Positions 53,921-62,376 are shown, counted from the stretch's first letter. The stretch is 64,000 nucleotides of DNA from Streptomyces rugosispiralis (GCF_024505145.1 NZ_JANIAA010000009.1:124001-188000), one strand, 5' to 3'. The notes: generated from the sequence alone by a model not told the origin. Translations and numbers: made by a program.

Positions 53921-54123
53921 CCCGGCTACTTTGTCCGTAAATGTCTGAGTCGAGCGAGTCTGACCAGGACTTTTCGTCTGTTCTCGCTGACTGGAGCGGG
54001 ATCGGCCGCTAGTCTCCGACGAGAGCGATCGCGCGCTGCGTTGCGCGTTGCTCCCCAGGTGAGGGGCGACTAGGTTCCTCACCGGTCCATATCCGACAGT
54101 TCGACATCCGAGGTGACGTAGGC
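53921..54123. promoter_or_regulatory. Promoter region of mihF
   Basis: No gene is supported in this 203-base gap. Short inverted repeats such as GCGCGCTGCGTTGCGCG (near 54033) and CTAGGTTCCTCACCGG are present, and AGGTGACGTAG precedes the mihF GTG. The AT content is higher than in neighbouring gaps, which fits a strong promoter, but the boxes cannot be fixed. Confidence 0.4.
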
Positions 54124-54447
54124 GTGGCTCTTCCGCCCCTTACCCCTGAACAGCGCGCAGCCGCGCTAGAAAAGGCCGCCGCGGCTCGCCGGGAGCGCGC
54201 CGAGGTCAAGAATCGACTCAAGCACTCCGGCGCCTCCCTGCACGAGGTCATCAAGCAGGGCCAGGAGAACGATGTCATCGGCAAGATGAAGGTGTCCGCT
54301 CTCCTCGAGTCCCTGCCCGGCGTCGGCAAGGTCCGCGCCAAGCAGATCATGGAGCGGCTCGGCATCTCCGAGAGCCGTCGTGTGCGGGGTCTGGGCTCCA
54401 ACCAGATCGCGTCGCTCGAGCGTGAGTTCGGCGGCGCCGCCGGCTGA
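54124..54447 (+). CDS. mihF: Integration host factor, actinobacterial type (sIHF)
   Basis: The 107-aa nucleoid protein is unrelated to the proteobacterial IHF pair. It starts ALPPLTPEQRAAALEKAAAA, with a basic helix (RRERAEVKNRLKHSGASLHE). A helix-two-turn-helix follows (MKVSALLESLPGVGKVRAKQ, MERLGISESRRVRGLGSNQ). Actinobacterial IHF binds and bends DNA without strict sequence preference and influences development and secondary metabolism in Streptomyces. The start is GTG 54124, and gmk follows 48 bases after its stop. Confidence 0.97.
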   Translation: MALPPLTPEQRAAALEKAAAARRERAEVKNRLKHSGASLHEVIKQGQENDVIGKMKVSALLESLPGVGKVRAKQIMERLGISESRRVRGLGSNQIASLEREFGGAAG

Positions 54448-54483
54448 CCCGGCCCGGCGTTTCCAGGCACTCCCGGGAACCTG

Positions 54484-54489
54484 GATAAT
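54484..54489 (+). promoter_or_regulatory. Possible -10 box for leaderless gmk
   Basis: GATAAT ends six bases before the ATG of gmk at 54496, and no ribosome site is visible between. The -35 region is not clear (TTCCAG at 54461 is the best spaced hexamer). Confidence 0.45.
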
Positions 54490-54495
54490 CGCTCC

Positions 54496-55053
54496 ATGGC
54501 AGCACACTCCGCACGACCGCGACTGACCGTGCTCTCCGGCCCCTCCGGGGTCGGCAAGAGCACGGTCGTCGCCCATATGCGCAAGGAACACCCCGAGGTC
54601 TGGCTCTCGGTCTCCGCCACGACCCGGCGCCCGCGCCCCGGTGAGCGGGATGGCGTCCACTACTTCTTCGTGGACGACGGGGAGTTCGACAAGCTCATAG
54701 CCAATGGTGAGCTGCTGGAGTGGGCCGAATTCGCGGGCAACCGCTACGGCACCCCGCGCGAGGCGGTCATGGACCGCCTCGACGCGGGCGAGCCGGTGCT
54801 GCTGGAGATCGATCTGCAGGGCGCACGGCAGATCCGCGAGTCCATGCCGGAGGCGCAGCTGGTCTTCCTCGCGCCGCCGAGCTGGGAGGAACTGGTGCGC
54901 CGGCTCACCGGCCGGGGCACCGAGGCGCCCGAGGTGATCGAGCGGCGGCTGGAGGCCGCGCGGACCGAGCTGGCCGCCGAGTCAGAGTTCGATACGACCT
55001 TGGTCAATACCTCCGTCGAGGACGTGGCAAACGAGCTGCTAGCCTTGATGTGA
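54496..55053 (+). CDS. gmk: Guanylate kinase
   Basis: The 185-aa kinase converts GMP to GDP. The P-loop is GPSGVGKST near residue 15. The GMP-binding region is SVSATTRRPRPGERDGVHYF with the YFF and GELLEWAEFAGNRYGTP motifs, and the lid has RLTGRGTEAPEVIERRL. It starts at ATG 54496. rpoZ follows 55 bases downstream, the standard gmk-rpoZ-coaBC-metK order. Confidence 0.97.
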   Translation: MAAHSARPRLTVLSGPSGVGKSTVVAHMRKEHPEVWLSVSATTRRPRPGERDGVHYFFVDDGEFDKLIANGELLEWAEFAGNRYGTPREAVMDRLDAGEPVLLEIDLQGARQIRESMPEAQLVFLAPPSWEELVRRLTGRGTEAPEVIERRLEAARTELAAESEFDTTLVNTSVEDVANELLALM

Positions 55054-55108
55054 GTGGCTTGATCTTCGATTCACTCTTGCCATGAGGCGAAATTAGGAAG
55101 GCTAGAGA

Positions 55109-55381
55109 GTGTCCTCTCCCATGACCGCGCCCGAGGGGATCATCAACCCTCCGATTGATGAGCTGCTCGAGGCCACCGACTCCAAGTACAGCCTGGTGAT
55201 CTACGCGGCGAAGCGTGCGCGTCAGATCAACGCGTACTACTCCCAGCTCGGTGAGGGCCTGCTCGAGTACGTCGGTCCCCTCGTGGACACCCACGTCCAC
55301 GAGAAGCCCCTCTCGATCGCGCTCCGTGAGATCAACGCGGGCCTGCTGACCTCCGAGGCCATCGAGGGCCCGGCTCAGTAG
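55109..55381 (+). CDS. rpoZ: RNA polymerase omega subunit
   Basis: The 90-aa subunit helps assemble beta' into RNA polymerase. It has the actinobacterial form with IINPPIDELLEATDSKYSLV, then IYAAKRARQINAYYSQLGEG (the conserved AKRARQIN motif) and EKPLSIALREINAGLL. It starts at GTG 55109 after TAGGAAGG. A hairpin lies 18 bases past the stop. Confidence 0.97.
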   Translation: MSSPMTAPEGIINPPIDELLEATDSKYSLVIYAAKRARQINAYYSQLGEGLLEYVGPLVDTHVHEKPLSIALREINAGLLTSEAIEGPAQ

Positions 55382-55398
55382 GTTTCGGATCGCTTGAG

Positions 55399-55430
55399 CC
55401 ACCGGCCCGGCAGTGATGCCGGGCCCGTGG
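55399..55430 (+). terminator. rpoZ terminator
   Basis: CCACCGGCCCGGCA pairs with TGCCGGGCCCGTGG, with a mismatch near the base, around GTGA. It follows the rpoZ stop by 17 bases. Confidence 0.75.
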
Positions 55431-55520
55431 TGTGTCATGGGTACGTGAGCCGTCCCGGCGTACCGTGACTGGACGTACGGCCCGATGCGGCAGACGACAT
55501 ACCCGGTGGGGAGCCGAGCG

Positions 55521-56729
55521 ATGGACAAGCCCGAGGTGGTCCTGGGTGTCAGCGGCGGGATCGCCGCCTACAAGGCGTGCGAGCTGCTGCGCCGCCTCAC
55601 CGAGTCCGGCCATGACGTACGCGTGGTGCCGACCGACTCGGCGCTGCACTTCGTCGGCGAGGCGACCTGGTCGGCGCTGTCCGGGCATCCGGCGACGACC
55701 GAGGTCTGGGAGTCCGTCCACGAGGTGCCGCACGTCCGCATCGGCCAGTCCGCCGATCTGGTCGTGATCGCGCCCGCCACCGCCGATCTGCTCGCCAAGG
55801 CCGCTCACGGCCTGGCGGACGACCTGCTCAGCAATACGCTGCTCACCGCGCGCTGTCCGGTCGTCTTCGCGCCCGCGATGCACACCGAGATGTGGGAGCA
55901 CGCCGCCACCCAGGAGAACGTGGCGACGCTGCGCCGTCGCGGCGCCATCGTCATCGAGCCCGCCGTGGGGCGGCTCACCGGCGTGGACACCGGCAAGGGG
56001 CGGCTGCCGGACCCCGGGGAGATCTTCGAGGTCTGCCGCCGGGTGCTGGCCCGCGGCACCGAGGCGCTCACCGCCGATCTGGCCGGCCGCCATGTCGTGG
56101 TCAGCGCCGGGGGCACCCGCGAGCCGCTGGACCCGGTGCGCTTCCTCGGTAACCGCTCCACCGGCCGCCAGGGGTACGCCCTGGCCCGCGCCGCCGTCGC
56201 CCGGGGCGCGCGGGTGACTCTTGTCTCGGCCAACAGTGAGCTGCCCGATCCGGCCGGCGCCGATGTGGTGCGCGCGGGCACCGCGGCACAGCTGCGGGAG
56301 GCCGTCCTCAAGGCCGCCGCGGACGCGGACGCCGTGGTCATGGCCGCCGCCGTCGCCGACTTCCGCCCCGCCCAGTACGCCGAGGGGAAGATCAAGAAGC
56401 GCGAGGGCCAGGAGCCCGAGCCGCTCGCCCTGGTACGGAATCCGGACATCCTCGCCGAGATCTCGGCCGAACGCGCCCGCCCCGGCCAGATCGTGGTCGG
56501 CTTCGCCGCGGAGACCGACGATGTGCTCGCGAACGGCCGCGCGAAGCTGGCCCGCAAGGGCTGCGATCTGCTCGTGGTGAACGAGGTCGGGGAGCACAAG
56601 ACCTTCGGCGCCGAGACCAACGAGGCCGTGGTGCTCGGCGCCGACGGCTCCGAGACGCCCGTGCCGTACGGCCCCAAGGGGGCACTCGCCGATACGGTCT
56701 GGGACCTGGTGGCCCGCCGCCTGGGCTGA
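55521..56729 (+). CDS. coaBC: Bifunctional CoaBC (phosphopantothenoylcysteine synthetase/decarboxylase)
   Basis: The 402-aa coenzyme A enzyme has two parts. The N-terminal flavin decarboxylase (residues 1-185) has GVSGGIAAYKACELLRRL, the active-site histidine in ALHFVGEATW, and PAMHTEMWEH. The C-terminal synthetase has VVSAGGTREPLDPVRFLGNR, STGRQGYALA and the lysine pair in KIKKREGQ. The ATG at 55521 is chosen because it begins MDKPEVVLGVSGG with GGGGAG upstream; an in-frame start 12 codons earlier is less likely. Confidence 0.95.
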   Translation: MDKPEVVLGVSGGIAAYKACELLRRLTESGHDVRVVPTDSALHFVGEATWSALSGHPATTEVWESVHEVPHVRIGQSADLVVIAPATADLLAKAAHGLADDLLSNTLLTARCPVVFAPAMHTEMWEHAATQENVATLRRRGAIVIEPAVGRLTGVDTGKGRLPDPGEIFEVCRRVLARGTEALTADLAGRHVVVSAGGTREPLDPVRFLGNRSTGRQGYALARAAVARGARVTLVSANSELPDPAGADVVRAGTAAQLREAVLKAAADADAVVMAAAVADFRPAQYAEGKIKKREGQEPEPLALVRNPDILAEISAERARPGQIVVGFAAETDDVLANGRAKLARKGCDLLVVNEVGEHKTFGAETNEAVVLGADGSETPVPYGPKGALADTVWDLVARRLG

Positions 56730-57007
56730 ACCCGGACCCGGGGCCCGCCGGGACCTCTCCCCACACGCTCGACGGGGGCGCGACACGGCCGATCGGGCTC
56801 ATGACACATTCCCGCCACGGCGGGGTGGGGCTGTATTTCGGCTTGAGGCAAGGTATGTTCCCGGTCACGGGCCTGCCCGTTCTGTGGGACGGGGATGCTT
56901 GACCGGTGGACGTGCCGGATAAACTGGCCCAGGAACCGCATCGGGCGCAGCCCCCGCGCGGTCCCGACCATGATCAGCCAGCAGCCGCTGCAACCCCAGG
57001 GAGCGAT
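56730..57007. other. coaBC-metK gap with probable metK promoter
   Basis: This gap of about 280 bases starts with CCCGGACCCGGGGCCCGCCG, which can fold as a short terminator. GGCTTGAGGCAAGGTATGTT (near 56839-56858) and CTTGACCGGTGG...GATAAACT (near 56898-56925) are promoter-like. I looked for a SAM riboswitch core and did not find one. The frame of metK stays open back to 56906. Confidence 0.45.
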
Positions 57008-58216
57008 GTGTCCCGCCGCCTGTTCACCTCGGAATCTGTCACCGAGGGTCACCCCGACAAGATCGCTGACCAGATCAGCGACACCATTCTCGACGCCCTT
57101 CTGCGGGAGGACCCGCACTCCCGGGTCGCGGTCGAGACCTTGATCACCACCGGCCTGGTGCACGTGGCCGGCGAGGTGACGACCAAGGCGTACGCCCCGA
57201 TCGCGACGCTCGTGCGGAACAAGATCCTCGAAATCGGCTACGACTCCTCGAAGAAGGGCTTCGACGGCGCCTCCTGCGGCGTCTCGGTGTCGATCGGCTC
57301 ACAGTCCCCGGACATCGCCCAGGGTGTGGACTCCGCCTACGAGCTCCGGGTCGAGGGCGACGAGGACGAGCTGGACAAGCAGGGCGCGGGCGACCAGGGC
57401 CTGATGTTCGGGTACGCCTGCGACGAGACGCCCGAGCTGATGCCGCTGCCGATCAACCTGGCGCACCGGCTCTCCCGCCGGCTGTCCGACGTCCGCAAGA
57501 ACGGGACCATCCCCTACCTGCGCCCGGACGGCAAGACCCAGGTCACCATCGAGTACGACGGCCACAAGGCGGTCCGCCTGGACACCGTCGTCGTCTCCTC
57601 GCAGCACGCCTCCGACATCGACCTGGACTCGCTGCTGGCGCCCGACATCCGGGAATTCGTGGTCGAGCACGTGCTGAACGAGCTGGTCGAGGACGGCATC
57701 AAGCTCGACACCGAGGGCTACCGCCTGCTGGTGAACCCCACCGGCCGCTTCGAGATCGGCGGCCCGATGGGCGACGCCGGCCTCACCGGCCGCAAGATCA
57801 TCATCGACACCTACGGCGGCATGTCCCGCCACGGCGGCGGCGCCTTCTCCGGCAAGGACCCCTCCAAGGTCGACCGCTCCGCCGCCTACGCCATGCGCTG
57901 GGTCGCGAAGAACGTGGTGGCCGCCGGTCTCGCCCAGCGCTGCGAGGTGCAGGTCGCGTACGCCATCGGCAAGGCCGAGCCGGTCGGCCTCTTCGTCGAG
58001 ACCTTCGGCACGGCGGCGGTCGACGCCGAGAAGATCGAGAAGGCCATCTCCGAGGTCTTCGACCTCCGCCCGGCCGCGATCATCCGCGACCTCGACCTGC
58101 TCCGCCCGATCTACGCCCAGACCGCGGCGTACGGCCACTTCGGCCGTGAGCACGCCGACTTCACCTGGGAGCGCACCGACCGCGTCGACGCCCTCCGCGC
58201 GGCGGCGGGTCTGTAG
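57008..58216 (+). CDS. metK: S-adenosylmethionine synthetase
   Basis: The 402-aa enzyme makes SAM from methionine and ATP. It has RRLFTSESVTEGHPDKIADQ, the GAGDQGLMFGYA loop, the ATP-binding GGGAFSGKDPSKVDRSAAYA, and DLLRPIYAQTAAYGHFGR near the end. The GTG at 57008 follows GGGAGCGAT. A longer in-frame extension to 56906 is unlikely. A perfect terminator follows the gene. Confidence 0.97.
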   Translation: MSRRLFTSESVTEGHPDKIADQISDTILDALLREDPHSRVAVETLITTGLVHVAGEVTTKAYAPIATLVRNKILEIGYDSSKKGFDGASCGVSVSIGSQSPDIAQGVDSAYELRVEGDEDELDKQGAGDQGLMFGYACDETPELMPLPINLAHRLSRRLSDVRKNGTIPYLRPDGKTQVTIEYDGHKAVRLDTVVVSSQHASDIDLDSLLAPDIREFVVEHVLNELVEDGIKLDTEGYRLLVNPTGRFEIGGPMGDAGLTGRKIIIDTYGGMSRHGGGAFSGKDPSKVDRSAAYAMRWVAKNVVAAGLAQRCEVQVAYAIGKAEPVGLFVETFGTAAVDAEKIEKAISEVFDLRPAAIIRDLDLLRPIYAQTAAYGHFGREHADFTWERTDRVDALRAAAGL

Positions 58217-58245
58217 GACCCCGGCTCGATTCACGGATCCAGGCA

Positions 58246-58278
58246 AAGGCCCGGACGCCCCCGCGGCGTCCGGGCCTT
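58246..58278 (+). terminator. metK terminator
   Basis: AAGGCCCGGACGCC pairs perfectly with GGCGTCCGGGCCTT (14 bp) around a CCCGC loop, 30 bases past the metK stop. Confidence 0.92.
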
Positions 58279-58306
58279 CGCCTGCGTCCCTGTCCGTGCG
58301 GTCTGC

Positions 58307-58312
58307 TAAGAC
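58307..58312 (+). promoter_or_regulatory. Possible -10 box for leaderless priA
   Basis: TAAGAC ends seven bases before the GTG start of priA at 58320, right after the metK terminator, and no ribosome site is present. Confidence 0.35.
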
Positions 58313-58319
58313 TTGATCT

Positions 58320-60485
58320 GTGAGCAGGGACAACGAGCGGCCGAGGGATCCGGCGGAGGCGTCGGAGGGGGAGCAGCTCGCGCTCATTCGGGAGACGGTG
58401 CGCAAGGCCAAGGTGCCCAAGGCCAAGCCGCGGACCTGGCGGGGGGCGGCGCTGGCCGCGGAGCGGCCGGTGGCGCGGGTGCTGGTCGACAAGGGGCCGG
58501 TCCACCTCGACAAGCTGTGGGACTACGCGGTGCCCGCCGAGATGGACGCCGAGGCCCGGCCCGGGGTGCGGGTGCGGGTGCGGTTCGGGGCCGGTACGGG
58601 GAAGGTGCGGGAGGGGCGGCGCGAGGGGGGCGGGCTGCTCGACGGGTACATCATCGAGCGCGTCGCCGAGTCCGACTACCGGGGCCCGCTGGCCGCCCTC
58701 GCGCAGGTGGTCTCCACGGAGCAGGTGCTGGGACCGGGACTGCTGGCGCTGTGCCGGGCGGTCGCCGACCGGTACGCCGGATCGCTCGCCGATGTGCTCC
58801 AGCTGGCCCTGCCCAAGCGGAACGCCCGCGCCGAGGGCGAGCCGTCACCGCCGCCGCTGCCCCCGCCCGGACCGCCCGCGCCCGGGAGCTGGGCGCGCTA
58901 TCCGGCCGGGCCCGGGTTCCTGGAGGCGCTGGGGCGCGGGGACCGGCCGCGTGCCGTATGGACCGCGCTGCCCGGACCGCACTGGCCCCGGGAGTGGGCC
59001 ACCGCCGTGGCCGCCACCCTGGCGTCCGGGCGCGGGGCGCTCGTCGTCGTGCCCGACGGGCGGACCGCCGAGCGGGTGGACGCCGCGCTCACGGAGGTGC
59101 TCGGCGGCCCGGGGCGGCATGTGCTGCTCACCGCCGACCTCGGGCCCGAGGAGCGCTACCGCCGCTGGCTGGCGGTCAGCCGGGGCTCGGTGCGCGCGGT
59201 GGTGGGCACCCGGGCGGCGATGTTCGCACCGGTCCGGGACCTCGGGCTGGTGGGGATCTGGGACGACGGGGACCGCAGCCACAGCGACGACCGGCTGCCG
59301 CAGCCGCACGCCCGCGATGTGCTGCTGCTCCGCGCCGTCCATGAGAAGACCGGCTTTCTGCTGGGCGACCTCGGCCGCACCGTCGAGGCCGCCCAGCTGG
59401 TGGAGAACGGCTGGGCCCGTCCGCTCGAGGCCGACCGCGAGCGGGTCCGGGCGGCCGCCCCGCTGATCCGTACGGTCGACGAGGGCGAGGTGGCCCGGGA
59501 CGCCGAGGCCCGCGCCGCCCGGCTGCCCACGCTCGCCTGGCAGACCGTACGGGAGGCGCTGACCCGGGGCCCGGTGCTGGTGCAGGTGCCGCGCCGGGGC
59601 TATGTGCCCAAGCTGGCCTGCGAGCGCTGCCGGGAGCCCGCGCGCTGTGCGCACTGCTCGGGTCCGCTGGAGGCGCGGGACGCGGACCATCTGGTGTGTG
59701 GATGGTGCGGGCGGGACGAGCCCGCCTGGCACTGCCGCGAATGCGGGGGCGTCCGGCTGCGGGCGTCCATCGTCGGCGCCCGGCGCACCGCCGAGGAGCT
59801 GGGCCGTGCCTTTCCGTCGGTGCCCGTCCGCACCTCCGGCCGCGACCATGTGCTGACGTCCGTCCCCGACCGCCCGGCGCTCGTGGTGAGCACTCCGGGC
59901 GCCGAACCGGTCGCGGAGGGCGGCTACGCCGCGGCGCTGCTGCTCGACGGCTGGGCCCTGCTCGGCCGCCCCGATCTGCGCGCGGGTGAGGACGCGCTGC
60001 GCCACTGGCTGGAGGCGGCCTCGCTGGTCCGTGGCCATGGGGAGGAGGGGGACGACGGTCCGGGCGGCACGGTGGTGATCATGGCCGAGCCGACGCTGCG
60101 GCCCGTCCAGGCGCTGGTGCGCTGGGACCCGGCCGGTTACGCGGCGCGCGAGCTGGCCGAGCGGTCCGATCTGGGCTTCCCGCCGATCTCCCGGATGGCG
60201 GCCGTGACCGGTCCCGCGGAGGCGGTGGCCGAGCTGATCGCCTCGACCCGGCTCCCCGAGGGGGCCGAGACCCTGGGCCCGGTGCCGCTGCCCCCGCCGC
60301 CCCCCGGGCGCCCGCGCCGCCCCGGAGACCCGCCCGCGGGCGAGGTCTGGGAGCGCGCCCTGCTGCGGGTCCGCACCGGCCAGGGCAGCGCTCTCGCGGC
60401 AGCCCTCAAGGAGTCGAAGGCCCGCCGTCTGGCCCGGGGCGACAGGGACCCCGCGGTGCGGGTGGATCCCCTGGACATCGGGTGA
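58320..60485 (+). CDS. priA: Primosomal protein N' (PriA), helicase motifs missing
   Basis: The 721-aa PriA homologue acts in replication restart. The N-terminal DNA-binding part (RVLVDKGPVHLDKLWDYAVP) and the zinc-binding cysteines (CERCREPARCAHCSG, CGWCGRDEPAWHCRECGG) are present. The helicase core is degenerate: there is no Walker A GxGKT where expected (ALPGPHWPREWATAVAATLA), and the DEEH box reads DDGDRSH. This is the actinobacterial form, which presumably loads the replisome without unwinding DNA. It is the last gene before a dispersed repeat. Confidence 0.93.
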   Translation: MSRDNERPRDPAEASEGEQLALIRETVRKAKVPKAKPRTWRGAALAAERPVARVLVDKGPVHLDKLWDYAVPAEMDAEARPGVRVRVRFGAGTGKVREGRREGGGLLDGYIIERVAESDYRGPLAALAQVVSTEQVLGPGLLALCRAVADRYAGSLADVLQLALPKRNARAEGEPSPPPLPPPGPPAPGSWARYPAGPGFLEALGRGDRPRAVWTALPGPHWPREWATAVAATLASGRGALVVVPDGRTAERVDAALTEVLGGPGRHVLLTADLGPEERYRRWLAVSRGSVRAVVGTRAAMFAPVRDLGLVGIWDDGDRSHSDDRLPQPHARDVLLLRAVHEKTGFLLGDLGRTVEAAQLVENGWARPLEADRERVRAAAPLIRTVDEGEVARDAEARAARLPTLAWQTVREALTRGPVLVQVPRRGYVPKLACERCREPARCAHCSGPLEARDADHLVCGWCGRDEPAWHCRECGGVRLRASIVGARRTAEELGRAFPSVPVRTSGRDHVLTSVPDRPALVVSTPGAEPVAEGGYAAALLLDGWALLGRPDLRAGEDALRHWLEAASLVRGHGEEGDDGPGGTVVIMAEPTLRPVQALVRWDPAGYAARELAERSDLGFPPISRMAAVTGPAEAVAELIASTRLPEGAETLGPVPLPPPPPGRPRRPGDPPAGEVWERALLRVRTGQGSALAAALKESKARRLARGDRDPAVRVDPLDIG

Positions 60486-60490
60486 CTCCG

Positions 60491-60540
60491 GCGGGGGCAC
60501 CTCCCAGCGGTAGCTGGGGGAGAACCGGGCCTCTAGAGGG
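60491..60540. repeat. Dispersed palindromic repeat between priA and the HTH-like gene
   Basis: GGGGGCACCTCCCAGCGGTA then GCTGGGGGAG folds as CTCCCAGC over GCTGGGGGAG with a GGTA loop. I recognise this as a common Streptomyces intergenic repeat. It sits between convergent genes, so it may act as a terminator for both. CCTCTAGAGG at 60530-60539 is a perfect palindrome over the minus-strand gene's stop. Confidence 0.75.
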
Positions 60541-61048
60541 ACGGCCGGGGGCTCGGGAAGGCGCTGGGGCGGGGGTCCTCGCGGAGGGACGGGGCCGACT
60601 GCGGCGGGACCGTGCGGGCGGCCGGCACCGAGGGCAGGGGGGCGGGCTCGGCCGGGCGGCCCGTGGACGGTTCGCCGCCCTCGGTCGCGTTCTGCGCGGC
60701 GGCCCGGCGGGCACCGTAACGGCGGTGCACCGCCTGCTTGGTGACGCCGAGCGCCGAGCCCACCGCGTCCCAGGAGAAGCCGAGCGAGCGGTCGAAGTCG
60801 ACCGCGGCCGTGACCAGCGTCTCGACGCTGTCCCGCAGCTCCTGGGCGAGCCGCACGGTGGGCGCCGGGGCGCGTCCGTAGACCACGAAACCGGACGACG
60901 GGCCGGTGCGACGGGGGCGGTAGACATTGCCGAGCTGGGCGGTGAGCGTGCGCAGCGCGTCCACCTGGCGGCGGACCCGCTCGATGTCCCGGACCAGGAG
61001 GTGCAGGCTGGCCCGTGCCTGGGCGTCATGAGTTGCGTGGTCGGCCAT
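60533..61048 (-). CDS. Small HTH-like protein, function unknown
   Basis: The 171-aa product starts MADHATHDAQARASLHLLVR with a helical region (DIERVRRQVDALRTLTAQLG). Further on is a likely helix-turn-helix, FSWDAVGSALGVTKQAVHRR, where AVGSALGVTKQAVHRR fits the Trp-repressor-like/sigma-like recognition pattern. The last 50 residues are Pro/Ala-rich. It may bind DNA, but no target is known. The ATG at 61048 has GAGAGG upstream. It is conserved next to priA and fmt in Streptomyces. Confidence 0.8.
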   Translation of the reverse strand: MADHATHDAQARASLHLLVRDIERVRRQVDALRTLTAQLGNVYRPRRTGPSSGFVVYGRAPAPTVRLAQELRDSVETLVTAAVDFDRSLGFSWDAVGSALGVTKQAVHRRYGARRAAAQNATEGGEPSTGRPAEPAPLPSVPAARTVPPQSAPSLREDPRPSAFPSPRPSL

Positions 61049-61333
61049 GAACAAGCCTCTCGAACCGGCGTTGACGGGGGATTGGGGGGATGGGGGAGCT
61101 GGGGAAGGGCTGGGGCTGGACAGGGGAGTCGGACGGGCGGCGGGAAACGGATCGGGCCGCGACAGCGGCCCGATGCGGTCAATCTGCCTTGACCAACGCG
61201 GCACCCGCCCGTCGGTCACGGTCCGGGGCGTGCGGCAGTCCGCTCGTACGCCCCCTCGGACGGCGGACCATAGACTTCACGCTGTTCGCGACGTTCCCGC
61301 CGTATCCGCTGTGTGAGAGGTAGTTCGCCACCC

Positions 61334-62266
61334 ATGAGGCTCGTCTTCGCCGGTACCCCCGAGGTCGCCCTGCCCGCTCTGGACGCGCTGATCGCGTCCG
61401 AGAAGCACGAGGTGGTGGCCGTGGTGACCCGTCCCGACGCGCCCGCCGGGCGCGGCCGTCGGCTGGTGGCCAGCCCGGTCGCCGAGCGGGCCGAGGAGGC
61501 GGGCATCGAGGTGCTCAAGCCCGCCAAGCCGCGCGATCCGGAGTTCCTCGCCCGGCTCACCGAGATCGCGCCGGACTGCTGCCCGGTGGTGGCCTACGGC
61601 GCGCTGCTGCCCAAGGCCGCGCTGGAGATCCCCGCGCACGGCTGGGTTAATCTGCACTTCTCGCTGCTCCCGGCCTGGCGGGGCGCGGCCCCCGTGCAGC
61701 ACTCCCTGCTGGCGGGCGACGAGATGACCGGCGCCTCGACCTTCCAGATCGAGGAAGGGCTGGACTCCGGGCCGGTGTTCGGGGTGGTGACGGAGGAGGT
61801 GCGGGCCACCGACACCAGCGGCGATCTGCTGACCCGGCTCGCCTTCGCCGGCGCGGGGCTGCTCGAGGCGACGATGGACGGCATCGAGAACGGCACCCTG
61901 AACCCGGTGCCGCAGCCGGCCGAGGGCATCTCGCTGGCCCCGAAGATCACTGTCGAGGACGCGGAGATCGACTGGACGGCGCCCGCGCTGCGCGTCGACC
62001 GGCTGGTGCGCGCGTGCACGCCCGCCCCGGGCGCGTGGACCACCTTCCGGGGGGAGCGGCTGAAGGTCGTCTCGGCGCGCCCGGTGGCGGACCGTACGGA
62101 TCTGGAACCCGGGCTGCTGGCGGCCACCAAGAAGGCCGTGTACGTGGGCACCGGCAGCCATGCCGTCGAGCTGACCTGGGTGCGGCCGCAGGGCAAGAAG
62201 CCGATGCTCGCGGCGGACTGGGCGCGCGGGGTGCGGATCGCGGAGGACGAGCGGCTCGGGGCCTGA
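61334..62266 (+). CDS. fmt: Methionyl-tRNA formyltransferase
   Basis: The 310-aa enzyme formylates initiator Met-tRNA. It starts RLVFAGTPEVALPALDALI. The catalytic N-H-D set lies in GWVNLHFSLLPAWRGAAPVQ and STFQIEEGLDSGPVF. The C-terminal tRNA-binding domain begins about IDWTAPALRVDRLVRACTPA. The ATG at 61334 is the conserved start; a GTG at 61313 in frame has closer promoter context but adds RGSSPP. Confidence 0.96.
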   Translation: MRLVFAGTPEVALPALDALIASEKHEVVAVVTRPDAPAGRGRRLVASPVAERAEEAGIEVLKPAKPRDPEFLARLTEIAPDCCPVVAYGALLPKAALEIPAHGWVNLHFSLLPAWRGAAPVQHSLLAGDEMTGASTFQIEEGLDSGPVFGVVTEEVRATDTSGDLLTRLAFAGAGLLEATMDGIENGTLNPVPQPAEGISLAPKITVEDAEIDWTAPALRVDRLVRACTPAPGAWTTFRGERLKVVSARPVADRTDLEPGLLAATKKAVYVGTGSHAVELTWVRPQGKKPMLAADWARGVRIAEDERLGA

Positions 62267-62320
62267 GCGGGCCGCCGCGCCGGAACCAGGTGCGCTACGG
62301 ACGCGCCGAGGGGGCGGACG

Positions 62321-62351
62321 TTGACTTCAACCTAGGTTGAGGTCCTACGTT
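62321..62351 (+). promoter_or_regulatory. MerR/MarR-type palindromic promoter of the ABC exporter
   Basis: TTGACT (62321-62326) and TACGTT (62346-62351) are separated by exactly 19 bases, the overlong spacing of MerR-activated promoters. A palindrome fills the spacer: GACTTCAACCT and AGGTTGAGGTC (62323-62344), perfect over TCAACCTAGGTTGA. A MarR- or TetR-type repressor could also use such a site. No regulator gene lies in the window. Confidence 0.7.
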
Positions 62352-62376
62352 CCTCACGAGACCTCGGAGGTGCGTG

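Noticed and set aside
56730..57007. A SAM riboswitch upstream of metK
   Set aside because: I looked for the conserved cores of SAM-I and SAM-IV and saw neither; only promoter-like sequences and short hairpins are present.
56906..57007. A 34-residue extension of metK
   Set aside because: The sequence is Pro/His/Gln-rich and unlike any MetK start, and GTG 57008 has GGGAG at the proper distance.
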